Below are positions 22,341 through 30,058 of a stretch of 41,053 nucleotides of DNA, piece after piece. Made by a program: the position numbers and the translations under genes. How positions within the stretch are numbered: the first letter of the stretch is position 1; each line of letters starts with the position of its first letter. The notes below the pieces were generated by a model, which saw only the letters and a list, made by a program, of their open reading frames with translations, made no database searches and had not been told where the DNA came from. The DNA comes from Acidobacteriota bacterium (GTDB lineage: Bacteria > Acidobacteriota > Blastocatellia > Pyrinomonadales > Pyrinomonadaceae): assembly GCA_019239425.1 (NCBI GenBank), contig JAFAZX010000079.1, positions 1 through 41,053 of the forward strand, in the 5' to 3' direction.

Positions 22341-22365
22341 GGCGCTAAAACTGCGCCGGATTATA
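22341..22365 (-). promoter_or_regulatory. promoter and leader hairpin of the RiPP locus
   Basis: On the - strand a perfect TATAAT (22365-22360) is followed by GGCGC-AGTTTTA-GCGCC (22357-22341), a small hairpin at or near the transcription start. The leader before the ATG at 22263 would be about 90 nt. No good -35 is seen. Confidence 0.5.
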
Positions 22366-22477
22366 CTTCACACGGCCGCGCGCGCCCCACGTTTTTTCGG
22401 CGGCAGCCGGATGTTGGCGGAGGGGCGGCCGGGGCGTGTCGCCGCGGGGCAACGCGGCCTTCTGCGACGGTTTGCCT

Positions 22478-25114
22478 TCAGTCCTCGTCGTGCTCTTCGC
22501 CGTTGTAGTGGAGGCGGGCGGGCTCGTCGTCGATGACGGTCTCGAGGTGGACGGGGCGGCCCCAGAGGGTGTGGACGTGTTCGAGGACGCGGCGGGCGTA
22601 GTTGACGTCCAGCTCCGCCCCCTCGTACTGGTGCTTGAGGTACAGCTCGCGGTTGTTGTTGTAGTCGCCGTCGGCGACGACGATGTAGGGGAAGCCGAAG
22701 TTGGTCATGTTCGCGACGAGCTGGTCGCGGACGCGCTCCCAGCGCTTCTCCGTCACCGTCCACTCCTCCTCGTCCACCAGCTCGTAGACGAAGAGGTCTA
22801 ACTCCTCGCACAGCTCCTCGGTCAGGTAGTTGCGCAGGAAGGAGACATCGTTCTCGACCTCGCGCACCTCGAAGAGCTTCGCGCGCCCGCCGCCCGGCTC
22901 GCGCCCGAACTTCTCGCGCTCCTCGGCTGTGGGTGCGTCCCAGCGCCGCTCGATGTCCTCCAGAATCTTGTAGCCCAGGTAGTAAGGGTTGAGCTGCCCC
23001 TTGTGCGGCGACACCACCCCCGAGTGCAGCTCCGCGAACTCCAACAGCTCCACGTCCGGCAGGTCCAGCTCCCGCATGATCCGCGAGTGCCAGAACGAGT
23101 TATGGTTGACGAAGCCGTTGGCGACGTACGCGTGCCTCTCGTCCACCGTGATGTCGTACACGTCGTTGCGGCGGCGTTCGACCGAGACGACCTCGTCGGC
23201 CAGTTCTTCACGCCTGAACCAGCGCCGGTTCTCGACATGGTCACGCAGCGCCGCCTGCTTGCGCGCGAGGCCGAAGCCGATGCGTTCGTGGAAGCGCGCG
23301 GCCGACGCGCCGCCGATCTCCAACTGCGTGATGTCGTGGAGATGCCCGCGCTGTCGGGACAGGATGCCGTAGTTGAGCAGGACGATCTGAACCGTCCGTA
23401 TCAACTCCCGGCTGGCCGAGGAGAGCCTGACGCCTTCCGGCCCGGCGTACGCGTCCGCGTCGAAGTAGCCGCGCAGGAAGGCAGACATCACGGGCTCGGG
23501 CGAGCGCATGACGGCCGCGGGAATCCTCTTCGCGCGGGCCTTGGCGCCGAGGTCGAGGCCCGTTGCCTCCATAATGCGCCAGAGTTCGCGCGAGTGAACG
23601 ACCACGCGCCAACGCGCGTGCCCTTCACTCACATCCAGCTTGAGGCGCGCGCGCAGCCCGAACAGGGACTCGACCGTCGCGCAGAGCTTACGCGCCAACT
23701 CTTCGTCGCCGGTCGTCAGCCCGATGCCCGACTTGGTCACGTTGCCGTCGCCGACGAAGTAGCCGAGGAACCACGCGAACTCCTCGTCCAACTCGGAAGG
23801 GAAGCGGGGCGCGCGGCGCGTCTGCAAGACGCGCCCGGCCTTGCCGCCGTTGTACTCAAGCGTCGCGAGTGCTGAGTCGAGCGCGGGCGCGCCGCGCGAC
23901 GTGACCCGCCCGTGCAGGTGCCGGAACGCGGTCACGTAAGAGACGCCGGCGAGGCCGGCCACGTCGCCGAGCGTCGCGGATGAACTGGACGGCTCGACGT
24001 TGAGTTTCACCCTCCGCGCGGGCCAGACCTCCGTGCCGGAGGCGAGGCCAATCAGGTCGCCGGCCGTGATGTCACTCAGGTACTTCCAGCCGCCGTCGGC
24101 CGTGCGGACGCGGTGCTTCTCCGCCCCTTCAATCGTGAAGCCGCGGCGCGTGCGGATGCGGATGGTCGGGACGGACTCTTCTTTGTGGAAGTCTGTGATG
24201 CGGCGCGTCTCGTTCACGCCGCCGCTGGCGACGCGAATCTTTCGCCCCGCCTCGTACAACTCGTCGAAGCGGACGAAGCCCTCCTCCGTGATGAGCAGCG
24301 TATCCGAGGTCGCGCACGCCCAACCCTCGTTAAGGGTCTTCGTCTGCATCTGGGGGACGAAGTATTCCATCTCTTCGTGCATCATGGCGATGACGTCGCG
24401 CTGCCAGTCCTTGAGGGCGGGCGAGTTGCGCATGATGTAGTAGAGGAGGTCTTTCTCGGGGAGGCGGTCGCCGCGCGGGCGCTCGTCCGAGGCGTCCGAT
24501 TCTGCGGGGTCGGGGGCGGTCTCGCCGAGTTTCCAGAGGTCGTCGTAGCGGCCGGGCTGCTTGGGCTGTTTCTTCGGCGCGCCGGGCTTAGCTTCGGCCT
24601 CCTCGCGGCGGATGAAGAAGTTGGGGTCGATGTGCTCTTCGATGGAGAGGACGGCGTCGAGGAGGCGCTCGACCGTTTTGCGGCCGTACCTGAACTCGTA
24701 CTCGCCCATGCGCCCCGAGTGGGCCGAGACGGTCTCGACCATGCGGCGGTTGGTCTTCGAGAAGTAGACGTTGTTCTTGAAGAAGTCGACGTGGCCGAGG
24801 ACGTGCGCCATGACGAGCTTGTTCTGGACGGGGCTGTTCGTCTCCAGCAGGAAGCCGTAAGAGGGGTTGGTGTTGATGACGACCTCGTAGATTTTGGAGA
24901 GGCCGAAGTCGTACATCGTCTTCATGCGGTGGTACGCCTTGCCGAACGTCCAGTGCGAGTAGCGGCCGGGCAGGGCGTAGGAGCCGATCTCGTACATGAC
25001 CGTGGCCGGCACGATCTCGAAGCGGACGGGGTAGGGGTCGAGCCCGAAGCGGCGCGCCACCTCCCAGATGCGTTCGAGCGCCGCCTCCAGACCTTTAATC
25101 TCGCGGTCTTCCAT
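22478..25114 (-). CDS. spoVR: SpoVR family protein interrupted by an intein
   Basis: SpoVR/YcgB proteins act with PrkA kinase and DUF444 (YhbH/YeaH) in sporulation or stationary-phase stress; their biochemical role is unknown. The frame is 878 residues. Residues 1-266 and 673-878 are SpoVR: YEIGSYALPGRYSHWTFGKA, LLETNSPVQNKLVMAHVLGH, ending NEGWA, then resuming SFWHSRIM, followed by VVSPHKGQLNPYYLGYKI. Residues 267-672 are an intein. After splicing the protein would be 472 residues, near the family norm, with the join NEGWA-SFWHS in a highly conserved block. The ATG at 25114 follows a TATTAT by 6 bases, so the transcript may be leaderless. prkA and DUF444 lie upstream on the same strand, separated by TonB and TPR genes. 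Confidence 0.92.
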   Translation of the reverse strand: MEDREIKGLEAALERIWEVARRFGLDPYPVRFEIVPATVMYEIGSYALPGRYSHWTFGKAYHRMKTMYDFGLSKIYEVVINTNPSYGFLLETNSPVQNKLVMAHVLGHVDFFKNNVYFSKTNRRMVETVSAHSGRMGEYEFRYGRKTVERLLDAVLSIEEHIDPNFFIRREEAEAKPGAPKKQPKQPGRYDDLWKLGETAPDPAESDASDERPRGDRLPEKDLLYYIMRNSPALKDWQRDVIAMMHEEMEYFVPQMQTKTLNEGWACATSDTLLITEEGFVRFDELYEAGRKIRVASGGVNETRRITDFHKEESVPTIRIRTRRGFTIEGAEKHRVRTADGGWKYLSDITAGDLIGLASGTEVWPARRVKLNVEPSSSSATLGDVAGLAGVSYVTAFRHLHGRVTSRGAPALDSALATLEYNGGKAGRVLQTRRAPRFPSELDEEFAWFLGYFVGDGNVTKSGIGLTTGDEELARKLCATVESLFGLRARLKLDVSEGHARWRVVVHSRELWRIMEATGLDLGAKARAKRIPAAVMRSPEPVMSAFLRGYFDADAYAGPEGVRLSSASRELIRTVQIVLLNYGILSRQRGHLHDITQLEIGGASAARFHERIGFGLARKQAALRDHVENRRWFRREELADEVVSVERRRNDVYDITVDERHAYVANGFVNHNSFWHSRIMRELDLPDVELLEFAELHSGVVSPHKGQLNPYYLGYKILEDIERRWDAPTAEEREKFGREPGGGRAKLFEVREVENDVSFLRNYLTEELCEELDLFVYELVDEEEWTVTEKRWERVRDQLVANMTNFGFPYIVVADGDYNNNRELYLKHQYEGAELDVNYARRVLEHVHTLWGRPVHLETVIDDEPARLHYNGEEHDED
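23099..24316 (-). mobile_element. LAGLIDADG intein inside SpoVR
   Basis: The intein has 406 residues, from Cys1 (TGC at 24316-24314) to Asn406 (AAC at 23101-23099), followed by Ser+1. Block A: CATSDTLLITEEGF. Block B: IEGAEKHRV, with Ala where Thr is usual. Blocks F and G: VYDITVDERHAYVANG, then VNHN with the penultimate His. Both homing-endonuclease motifs are present: LGYFVGDG (about 184-191) and LRGYFDAD (about 281-288), with their acidic residues. All residues for splicing are intact, and the frame is open through both junctions. Between the splicing block and the endonuclease lies a LacI-type HTH. Confidence 0.92.
23849..23974 (-). other. LacI-type helix-turn-helix inside the intein
   Basis: Intein residues 115-156 read TLGDVAGLAGVSYVTAFRHL, then HGRVTSRGAPALDSALATLEY. 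This follows the LacI-family N-terminal pattern closely: T-xx-DVA-xx-AGVS-xx-T-x-x-x-xL, then G, VS and a second helix ending LxY. It replaces the usual DNA-recognition insert of large inteins and probably helps to target the endonuclease. Confidence 0.7.
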
Positions 25115-25120
25115 GCGGAC

Positions 25121-25126
25121 ATAATA
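25121..25126 (-). promoter_or_regulatory. -10 hexamer of spoVR (leaderless candidate)
   Basis: TATTAT on the - strand ends 6 bases before the spoVR ATG and begins right at the edge of the heptamer repeat. Transcription would start at or within a base of the start codon. Confidence 0.45.
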
Positions 25127-25257
25127 CAGTAGGCAGTAGGCAGATGGCAGTAGGCAGTTAGAGACAAGAGGCGGCGAGTCGTAAGCTCACCGCCTCCGAT
25201 TTATTTTAAGGAGATTCCTGTCTTAACTGCCTACTGCCATCTGCCTACTGCCTACTG
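25127..25257. repeat. composite heptamer inverted repeat between spoVR and the TPR gene
   Basis: Perfect 34-bp arms (25127-25160 with 25224-25257) built from CAGTAGG and CAGATGG heptamers. The 63-bp interior contains a second hairpin (AGGCGG/CCGCCT, about 25171-25197). The right arm gives the TAG stop of the TPR gene. The element at 35665-35781 has the same nested layout. Confidence 0.85.
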
Positions 25258-26292
25258 CTTTCGGAGCGTCTTGACGGCGTCGCGGAGGGCGGGGGCGTTG
25301 GGGGCGTCGGGGTTGTCGCGGAGGTAGCGTTCGAGTTCGTCGGCGGCGCGTGCGCGCTCGCCGCGCTTCTCGTAGACGCGCGCGAGCTGGAGGAGGGCGG
25401 GGCCGAGCTTCCTGCCGCTGAGGCGGTAGGCCTCCGACAGGGCCTTCTCGGCGTCTTCGAGCGCGGCGCGGCGCGCGGCCGCGGCCTTCTCGGAGGAGGC
25501 CGGGTCGATGCCCGCGGCGTATTCGACGAGCGCCGTGCCGCGGTGCAGGAAGGGCTGCGGGTCTGTGGGGCTGAGGCGCGCGGCCTCGGCGAAGACGGCG
25601 GCCGCCACGCCGTAGTTGTGCTTGAGCGAGAGGAGCTGGCCGAAGGAGAGGTAGACGCGCTCGTCCGAAGGGTTGACCCGGCGCGCGGCCTCAAGCTGCC
25701 CGACGGCCTCGTCGAGGCGGTTCGAGCCGATCAGTTCGTTGGCGAGCCAGAAGCGCGCGTCGAAGTAGTCCGGGAAGTAAGAGACCGCCTCGCGGACGGC
25801 CCGTTCGGCCTCGGCCGCCTTGCCGTCGCGCGCGAGCTTCATGCCGCGGTCGAAGGCCGCGCGGGCGCTTGCCGGGACGGACTGCGCGAAGGCGACGCGG
25901 GTCGCGCCCGCGCGCGCGGGCGCGACGCCTTCGCGCGGCCGGAGCGTGATGTCGACGTTGCGCGACTCGCCGGGCGAGTTCGGGCCGACCTCGCTCACGA
26001 AGCTGACCATCTCGCTGGCGGGGGCGCGGTCGGGCGCGCGGACGCTGACGGTGTAGCTGGTGCCGCTCAGGCCGCCGAAGAAGAAGTCGCCCTCGCTGGT
26101 GGTCGTGGTCTGGCCGACGGGGACGCCGTTGCCGCTCTGGAGGTCGACGATGAGGCCCCCGACGTTGCCGCCGGCCGCGTCGCGCACCTTGCCGCGGATG
26201 CTGTGGCCCGACTGCGCCGGGGCCGCGGGCGCGGCGAGCAGGAGGAGGAGGATGATGATGACGGTGCCGCGGTAGAGACTTCTCGAGTGCAT
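25252..26292 (-). CDS. secreted TPR protein with carboxypeptidase-regulatory-like domain
   Basis: The 346-residue product has a signal peptide (1-26, ending APA-QS). A carboxypeptidase-regulatory-like beta-sandwich follows (about 29-120: IRGKVRDAAGGNVGGLIVDL, then GDFFFGGLSGTSYTVSVRAP). After a linker come about four to five tetratricopeptide repeats (about 145-345: AAFDRGMKLARDGKAAEAER, FWLANELIGSNRLDEAVGQL, and so on). It is probably a periplasmic scaffold. It lies 95 bases downstream of the TonB receptor, whose N-terminus has the same type of domain, so they may work together. The TAG stop belongs to the heptamer repeat. Confidence 0.83.
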   Translation of the reverse strand: MHSRSLYRGTVIIILLLLLAAPAAPAQSGHSIRGKVRDAAGGNVGGLIVDLQSGNGVPVGQTTTTSEGDFFFGGLSGTSYTVSVRAPDRAPASEMVSFVSEVGPNSPGESRNVDITLRPREGVAPARAGATRVAFAQSVPASARAAFDRGMKLARDGKAAEAERAVREAVSYFPDYFDARFWLANELIGSNRLDEAVGQLEAARRVNPSDERVYLSFGQLLSLKHNYGVAAAVFAEAARLSPTDPQPFLHRGTALVEYAAGIDPASSEKAAAARRAALEDAEKALSEAYRLSGRKLGPALLQLARVYEKRGERARAADELERYLRDNPDAPNAPALRDAVKTLRKQ

Positions 26293-26387
26293 GGCCGGAC
26301 GCCTCGGGCGTGTTTGCAGAAGAGCGGCGGGGCGTCGCCTGCCGACAACGCCCCGCCGGGTTTAAGCCGCGCTCGCCTCAAGGCCGC

Positions 26388-29300
26388 TCAGAAGCGGAAC
26401 TTCGCGGCGAACTGGAAGGCGCGCGGGCCGCCCGTGCCGAAGACGCTCGTCGTGCGCTCGGTCGCCGGGATCGGGTTGCCGGTCGCGCCCTCCGCCTTGA
26501 GGGTGAAGCCGGTTATCCCCCCCGTCGAGAGGTTGGCGACGTTGAAGAGGTTGAAGACCTCGCCGATCAGGTCGAGCTTCAACCTCTCGCTGAGGCCGAA
26601 CGTCTTCGTCACGCGCACGTCCTGCGAGATGATCGAGTCGCCGCCGATGAGCGCGTTGTTGGGGACGTGCGCGAGGCGGACAATCGGGTCGAAGAAGTTG
26701 CCGTTGTCGTCGGCCGCGTCGCAGCGCCCCGTCGGGCTGTCGTCCGGGCAGGGCTGGCCGAGCGTCGGGATGCTGGCGTTGAAGGCGTCAATCAGAGCGT
26801 TCAGCTGGCCCGCGTTCTTGACCGTGCGGCCGATTGAGCCTTCGCCCGTGCCGGGCAGGTAGGTCTGGAACGTGCCCGACTGCGACAGGTCAACGAAGTT
26901 CGGCAGGAAGACGCTGAAGGGCTGGCCGCTGAAGGCCGTCGAGATCATCGAGACCTGCCAGCCGCCGAGCACGTTGCGCTTGAAGGAGTTGCTGCTCGTC
27001 CGGTACCAGGGCAGCTCGTAGATGGCCGAGACGACGAAGCGGTGCGTGCGGTCGAGGCCGGCCGGCCCGAACTCCTTGCGGATGTCGTTGAGGTCGGTCA
27101 CGGTCGCGCCGAGGCCGAGCGTGTCGCCGCCGAACGCCTTGAAGCGCGAGAGCGCGTAGCTCGCCGTCATCTGGAAGCCGTTCGCGAAGCGGCGGTCAAC
27201 CCGCAGCAGCATCGCCTTGTAGGTCGAGAAGCCCGACGAGTCGGCGTACGGGACGGAGTTCCCGAAGGCCGTCCGCGGGCCGCCGTGCAGGTCGAAGAAG
27301 TGGTTGGCGTCGTAGGTGATGATCTCGTGGACGCCCTTGCGGTAGTTGAAGTCGGCCTGGAGGAGCATCTTCCACGGCAGCTCGCGCTGGACGCCGACGC
27401 TGTACTGGAGCGAGTACGGCACCTGGAACTCGGTCGAGAAGAGCGGCCCCGAAGGCGCGAGCCCGATGGCGTTCTCGCAGTCCACGCCGGTCGGGAGCTT
27501 GCAGCTCGCGATGGCCTGCTCGACGTTGGCGCGCACCGACGGGATGAGGGCGAGCGCCTGGCCGAGCGTGAGCTGGCCGAGGCTGAAGCGGCCGTCGCCG
27601 CCCGGGAGCAGCGGGCTGCGGAGGTCGGCGCCGATCAGGAACAGCTCGGAGCCGGGCTTGCCGAGGTCGGCGCGCTCGAAGAGGCGCAGGTTGTCGATGG
27701 CCGTGTCGTAGTACATGCCGAAGCCGCCGCGCACGACCGTCCGGCCGTTGCCGGCCACGTCCCAGGCGAAGCCGACGCGCGGGCTCCAGTTGTTCTTGTC
27801 GCGGGGGGCCGGAGCCGTGCCGCGGCCGAAGAGCGGGGCGATGATGGACGGGTGGCCGAGGTCGTGGTTCCAGAGGTTCGTGTCGTAGCGGTAGGCGAGC
27901 CCGAGGTTGAGCGTCAGGCGCGGGCTGACCTTCCACGAGTCGTTGACGTAGGGCTGGAAGCGGTGGTTAAGCGTGTCGCTCCGGTTGCTGTTGAAGGGCA
28001 GCACGTCGCTGCCGATGCCCATCGAGATGTCGCGGACGGGGTAGGCGAGGAACTGGGCCTCGGTCGTCGGGATGGCGAGGCCGGAGGTCGTCGGGTCGAA
28101 GAGGCGGATGCGCGCCGGCTTGGCGAAGGCGAACGTGCCGTTGATCGACGTGCGCTCGTAGTCGCCGCCGAAGCGCAGCGTGTGGTTGCCCCAGATCTTC
28201 GTCAGGTCGTCGCGGAACTGGTGGCGCTCCTGGAAGGTGGACTGCGGCGTGATGTAGTTGGTGCCCGACTTCCAGAGCTGCGAGCCGAGGATGCGGATCT
28301 CGGGCACGCCCTCGGTCGCCGGGTTGATGACGTTCGAGAAGTCGCTCACGTTGACGACGAAGCCGTTCGTGAGCGTCGGGCTGAACGAGTGCGAGACGTT
28401 GCCGACGACGTTGTGCGCGCGGTTCGAGACGAGCTGGTCGTTCGACTCGAAGATGCGCGAGGTGCTCTGGCGCGGCGTGATGCCGGAGTTGGGCGCGAAC
28501 GGCGTCTGCTGGAAGTTGTCGTCGAAGGAGTAGCGGCCCGAGACGTTGGTCGCGCTGCTCACGACCCAGTCAACCTTGCCCGTGAACAGCGACTCGCGGA
28601 ACGGGTTGGCGGTGAAGCCGGCGAAGGCGGGCCCCTCGGGCGGGTTGTGCAGCGCCGAGCCGTCCTGGTGGTTGCGCTCGTAGTTCGTGAAGAAGAAGAG
28701 CTTGTCCTTCTTGATGGGGCCGCCGATGGTGCCGCCGAACTGCTCGCGGTCGAACGGGACGCGGTCGGTGACGGCGTCGGCCGGGACGTGGGCTTTGTCG
28801 AGGCGGAAGAGCGACGGGAGCGCCGCGAAGCTGTCGTCGCGCCAGTAGAGGTAGGCGTTGCCGTGGAAGTCGTTCGACCCCGAGCGCGAGACGACGTTGA
28901 CCGAGCCGGTGCCCGAGGCGCCGGTCGCGACGTCCACGTTCGAGATGCCGAGCTGGAACTCCTGCACGATCTCCTGCGAGAAGTTCTGGACGGTCGTGCC
29001 GACGACGTTGTCGACCACCGACCCGCCGTCCACGGAAATCTGCGCCGAGCGGCCGGCCTGGCCGCCGATGGAGACGCCCGTGTAGTTGGCCTTCGTCGGG
29101 TCGAAGCTGCCGCCCTCGACCTTCTCGACGCCGGGCTGGAGCTGCGCGAGGTCGAGGAAGTTGCGGCCGTTCAGCGGCAGGTTCTGCACCTGCTGTGTGC
29201 CGACGACGCCGGTCACGGCGTTCTCGACGCGGTCGATCTGCGCCTCGCCGGAGCCGACGACCGTCACCTCTTCGTTGGCGCCGCCGACTTCGAGCTTGAA

Positions 29301-29636
29301 GTCGAGCGCGACGTTGGCGCCGACGGCCACCGTCACCTCGCGCGCGACCGAGGTCTTAAAGCTGGGCGCGGCGACCCTCACCTCGTAGGTGTCGGGCGGG
29401 AGCTGCGTGATCTGGTACTGCCCCTCGTCGTTCGAGTTGGCGGTGCGGGTCAGGCCGGTGGACTTCGACTTGGCCGTGACGGTCGCGTTCGGCACGACGG
29501 CGCCCGTCGGGTCTTCCACGCTGCCCTGGATGCCGCCGGTCGGCTGCTGGCCCGCGAGCGCGAGCGGCGAAAGGCTCGCCGAGAGCAGCGCCGCCGAGAG
29601 GAGGCTCGCCAGCCATCTCGTAAACTTGTTTCTCAT
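26388..29636 (-). CDS. TonB-dependent receptor (Oar-like, carboxypeptidase-regulatory N-terminus)
   Basis: The 1082-residue outer-membrane protein has a signal peptide (1-28, ending LALA-GQ). A carboxypeptidase-regulatory domain covers about 32-115 (GGIQGSVEDPTGAVVPNATV). A plug domain follows (about 120-250: VVGTQQVQNLPLNGRNFLDL, then VSIGGQAGRSAQISVDGG), and a large beta-barrel ends FQFAAKFRF with the terminal Phe for barrel assembly. This architecture is strongly expanded in Acidobacteriota, where the substrates, often thought to be glycans or peptides, are mostly unknown. The start ATG has an AGGTTGGG region upstream. A TPR gene follows. Confidence 0.92.
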   Translation of the reverse strand: MRNKFTRWLASLLSAALLSASLSPLALAGQQPTGGIQGSVEDPTGAVVPNATVTAKSKSTGLTRTANSNDEGQYQITQLPPDTYEVRVAAPSFKTSVAREVTVAVGANVALDFKLEVGGANEEVTVVGSGEAQIDRVENAVTGVVGTQQVQNLPLNGRNFLDLAQLQPGVEKVEGGSFDPTKANYTGVSIGGQAGRSAQISVDGGSVVDNVVGTTVQNFSQEIVQEFQLGISNVDVATGASGTGSVNVVSRSGSNDFHGNAYLYWRDDSFAALPSLFRLDKAHVPADAVTDRVPFDREQFGGTIGGPIKKDKLFFFTNYERNHQDGSALHNPPEGPAFAGFTANPFRESLFTGKVDWVVSSATNVSGRYSFDDNFQQTPFAPNSGITPRQSTSRIFESNDQLVSNRAHNVVGNVSHSFSPTLTNGFVVNVSDFSNVINPATEGVPEIRILGSQLWKSGTNYITPQSTFQERHQFRDDLTKIWGNHTLRFGGDYERTSINGTFAFAKPARIRLFDPTTSGLAIPTTEAQFLAYPVRDISMGIGSDVLPFNSNRSDTLNHRFQPYVNDSWKVSPRLTLNLGLAYRYDTNLWNHDLGHPSIIAPLFGRGTAPAPRDKNNWSPRVGFAWDVAGNGRTVVRGGFGMYYDTAIDNLRLFERADLGKPGSELFLIGADLRSPLLPGGDGRFSLGQLTLGQALALIPSVRANVEQAIASCKLPTGVDCENAIGLAPSGPLFSTEFQVPYSLQYSVGVQRELPWKMLLQADFNYRKGVHEIITYDANHFFDLHGGPRTAFGNSVPYADSSGFSTYKAMLLRVDRRFANGFQMTASYALSRFKAFGGDTLGLGATVTDLNDIRKEFGPAGLDRTHRFVVSAIYELPWYRTSSNSFKRNVLGGWQVSMISTAFSGQPFSVFLPNFVDLSQSGTFQTYLPGTGEGSIGRTVKNAGQLNALIDAFNASIPTLGQPCPDDSPTGRCDAADDNGNFFDPIVRLAHVPNNALIGGDSIISQDVRVTKTFGLSERLKLDLIGEVFNLFNVANLSTGGITGFTLKAEGATGNPIPATERTTSVFGTGGPRAFQFAAKFRF

Positions 29637-30058
29637 CCCAACCTCCGTTCTGTGTTTGGTAGGACGCGGGCGCGCGCGCGGCGCGCCGTCCGAAGAGATT
29701 ACGGGTGTTGTACGTAGGCTTAAAAAGCTTCCTTGCGGGGGCGGCGTGCTTGCCGCGGGAGACTCGTCGGCTCTGGAGAGACGCTTGGGCCGGCGCCCGC
29801 AATGCCTGATGCGTTAGGCGCGAGGCAAGAAATATTCCACCGCGTTGCACGCGAACATCTTTGGCGGGAATAAGCGATTTTTTCGGAGCGCGGGCGGGCG
29901 CGTACAGCACGCTCCGGTTTCAGGAGGGCGGAGGCTAATTTAGATTTTCAGGAATTGCCTCCATTTTTTTGAATGATTCGGGCGCGTAAACCGTAAACCG
30001 TGACAAGAAGGAACTGCTTCCCTCCTGTCACGGTTTACGGCTTACCCTTTACGCCCTT
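29637..30058. other. intergenic region with heptamer hairpin
   Basis: 422 bases without a convincing gene. A 15-bp inverted repeat CCGTAAACCGTGACA (29991-30005 with 30026-30040) lies 18 bases beyond the DUF444 stop and probably ends that transcript. It is extended by more CGTAAAC-type heptamers on both sides. The rest should hold the TonB receptor promoter, which I could not place with confidence. Confidence 0.6.

Noticed and set aside
23099..24316. The insert in SpoVR as a misassembly or frameshifted gene
   Set aside because: The frame is open through both junctions, and all intein splicing residues are at the expected positions.
25127..25257. CRISPR array made of the CAGTAGG repeats
   Set aside because: Units are 7 bases in direct contact without spacers, and the array is an inverted pair; no cas genes are present.
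27042..29717. A very long open frame on the + strand opposite the TonB receptor
   Set aside because: It is the antisense of a clear receptor gene in GC-rich DNA. The translation is dominated by Arg, Val, Glu and Ala without any domain.
29356..29910. Open frame running upstream from the TonB receptor start on the - strand
   Set aside because: It is in a different frame from the receptor, Arg/Pro/Ala-rich, and overlaps the receptor's signal peptide region.
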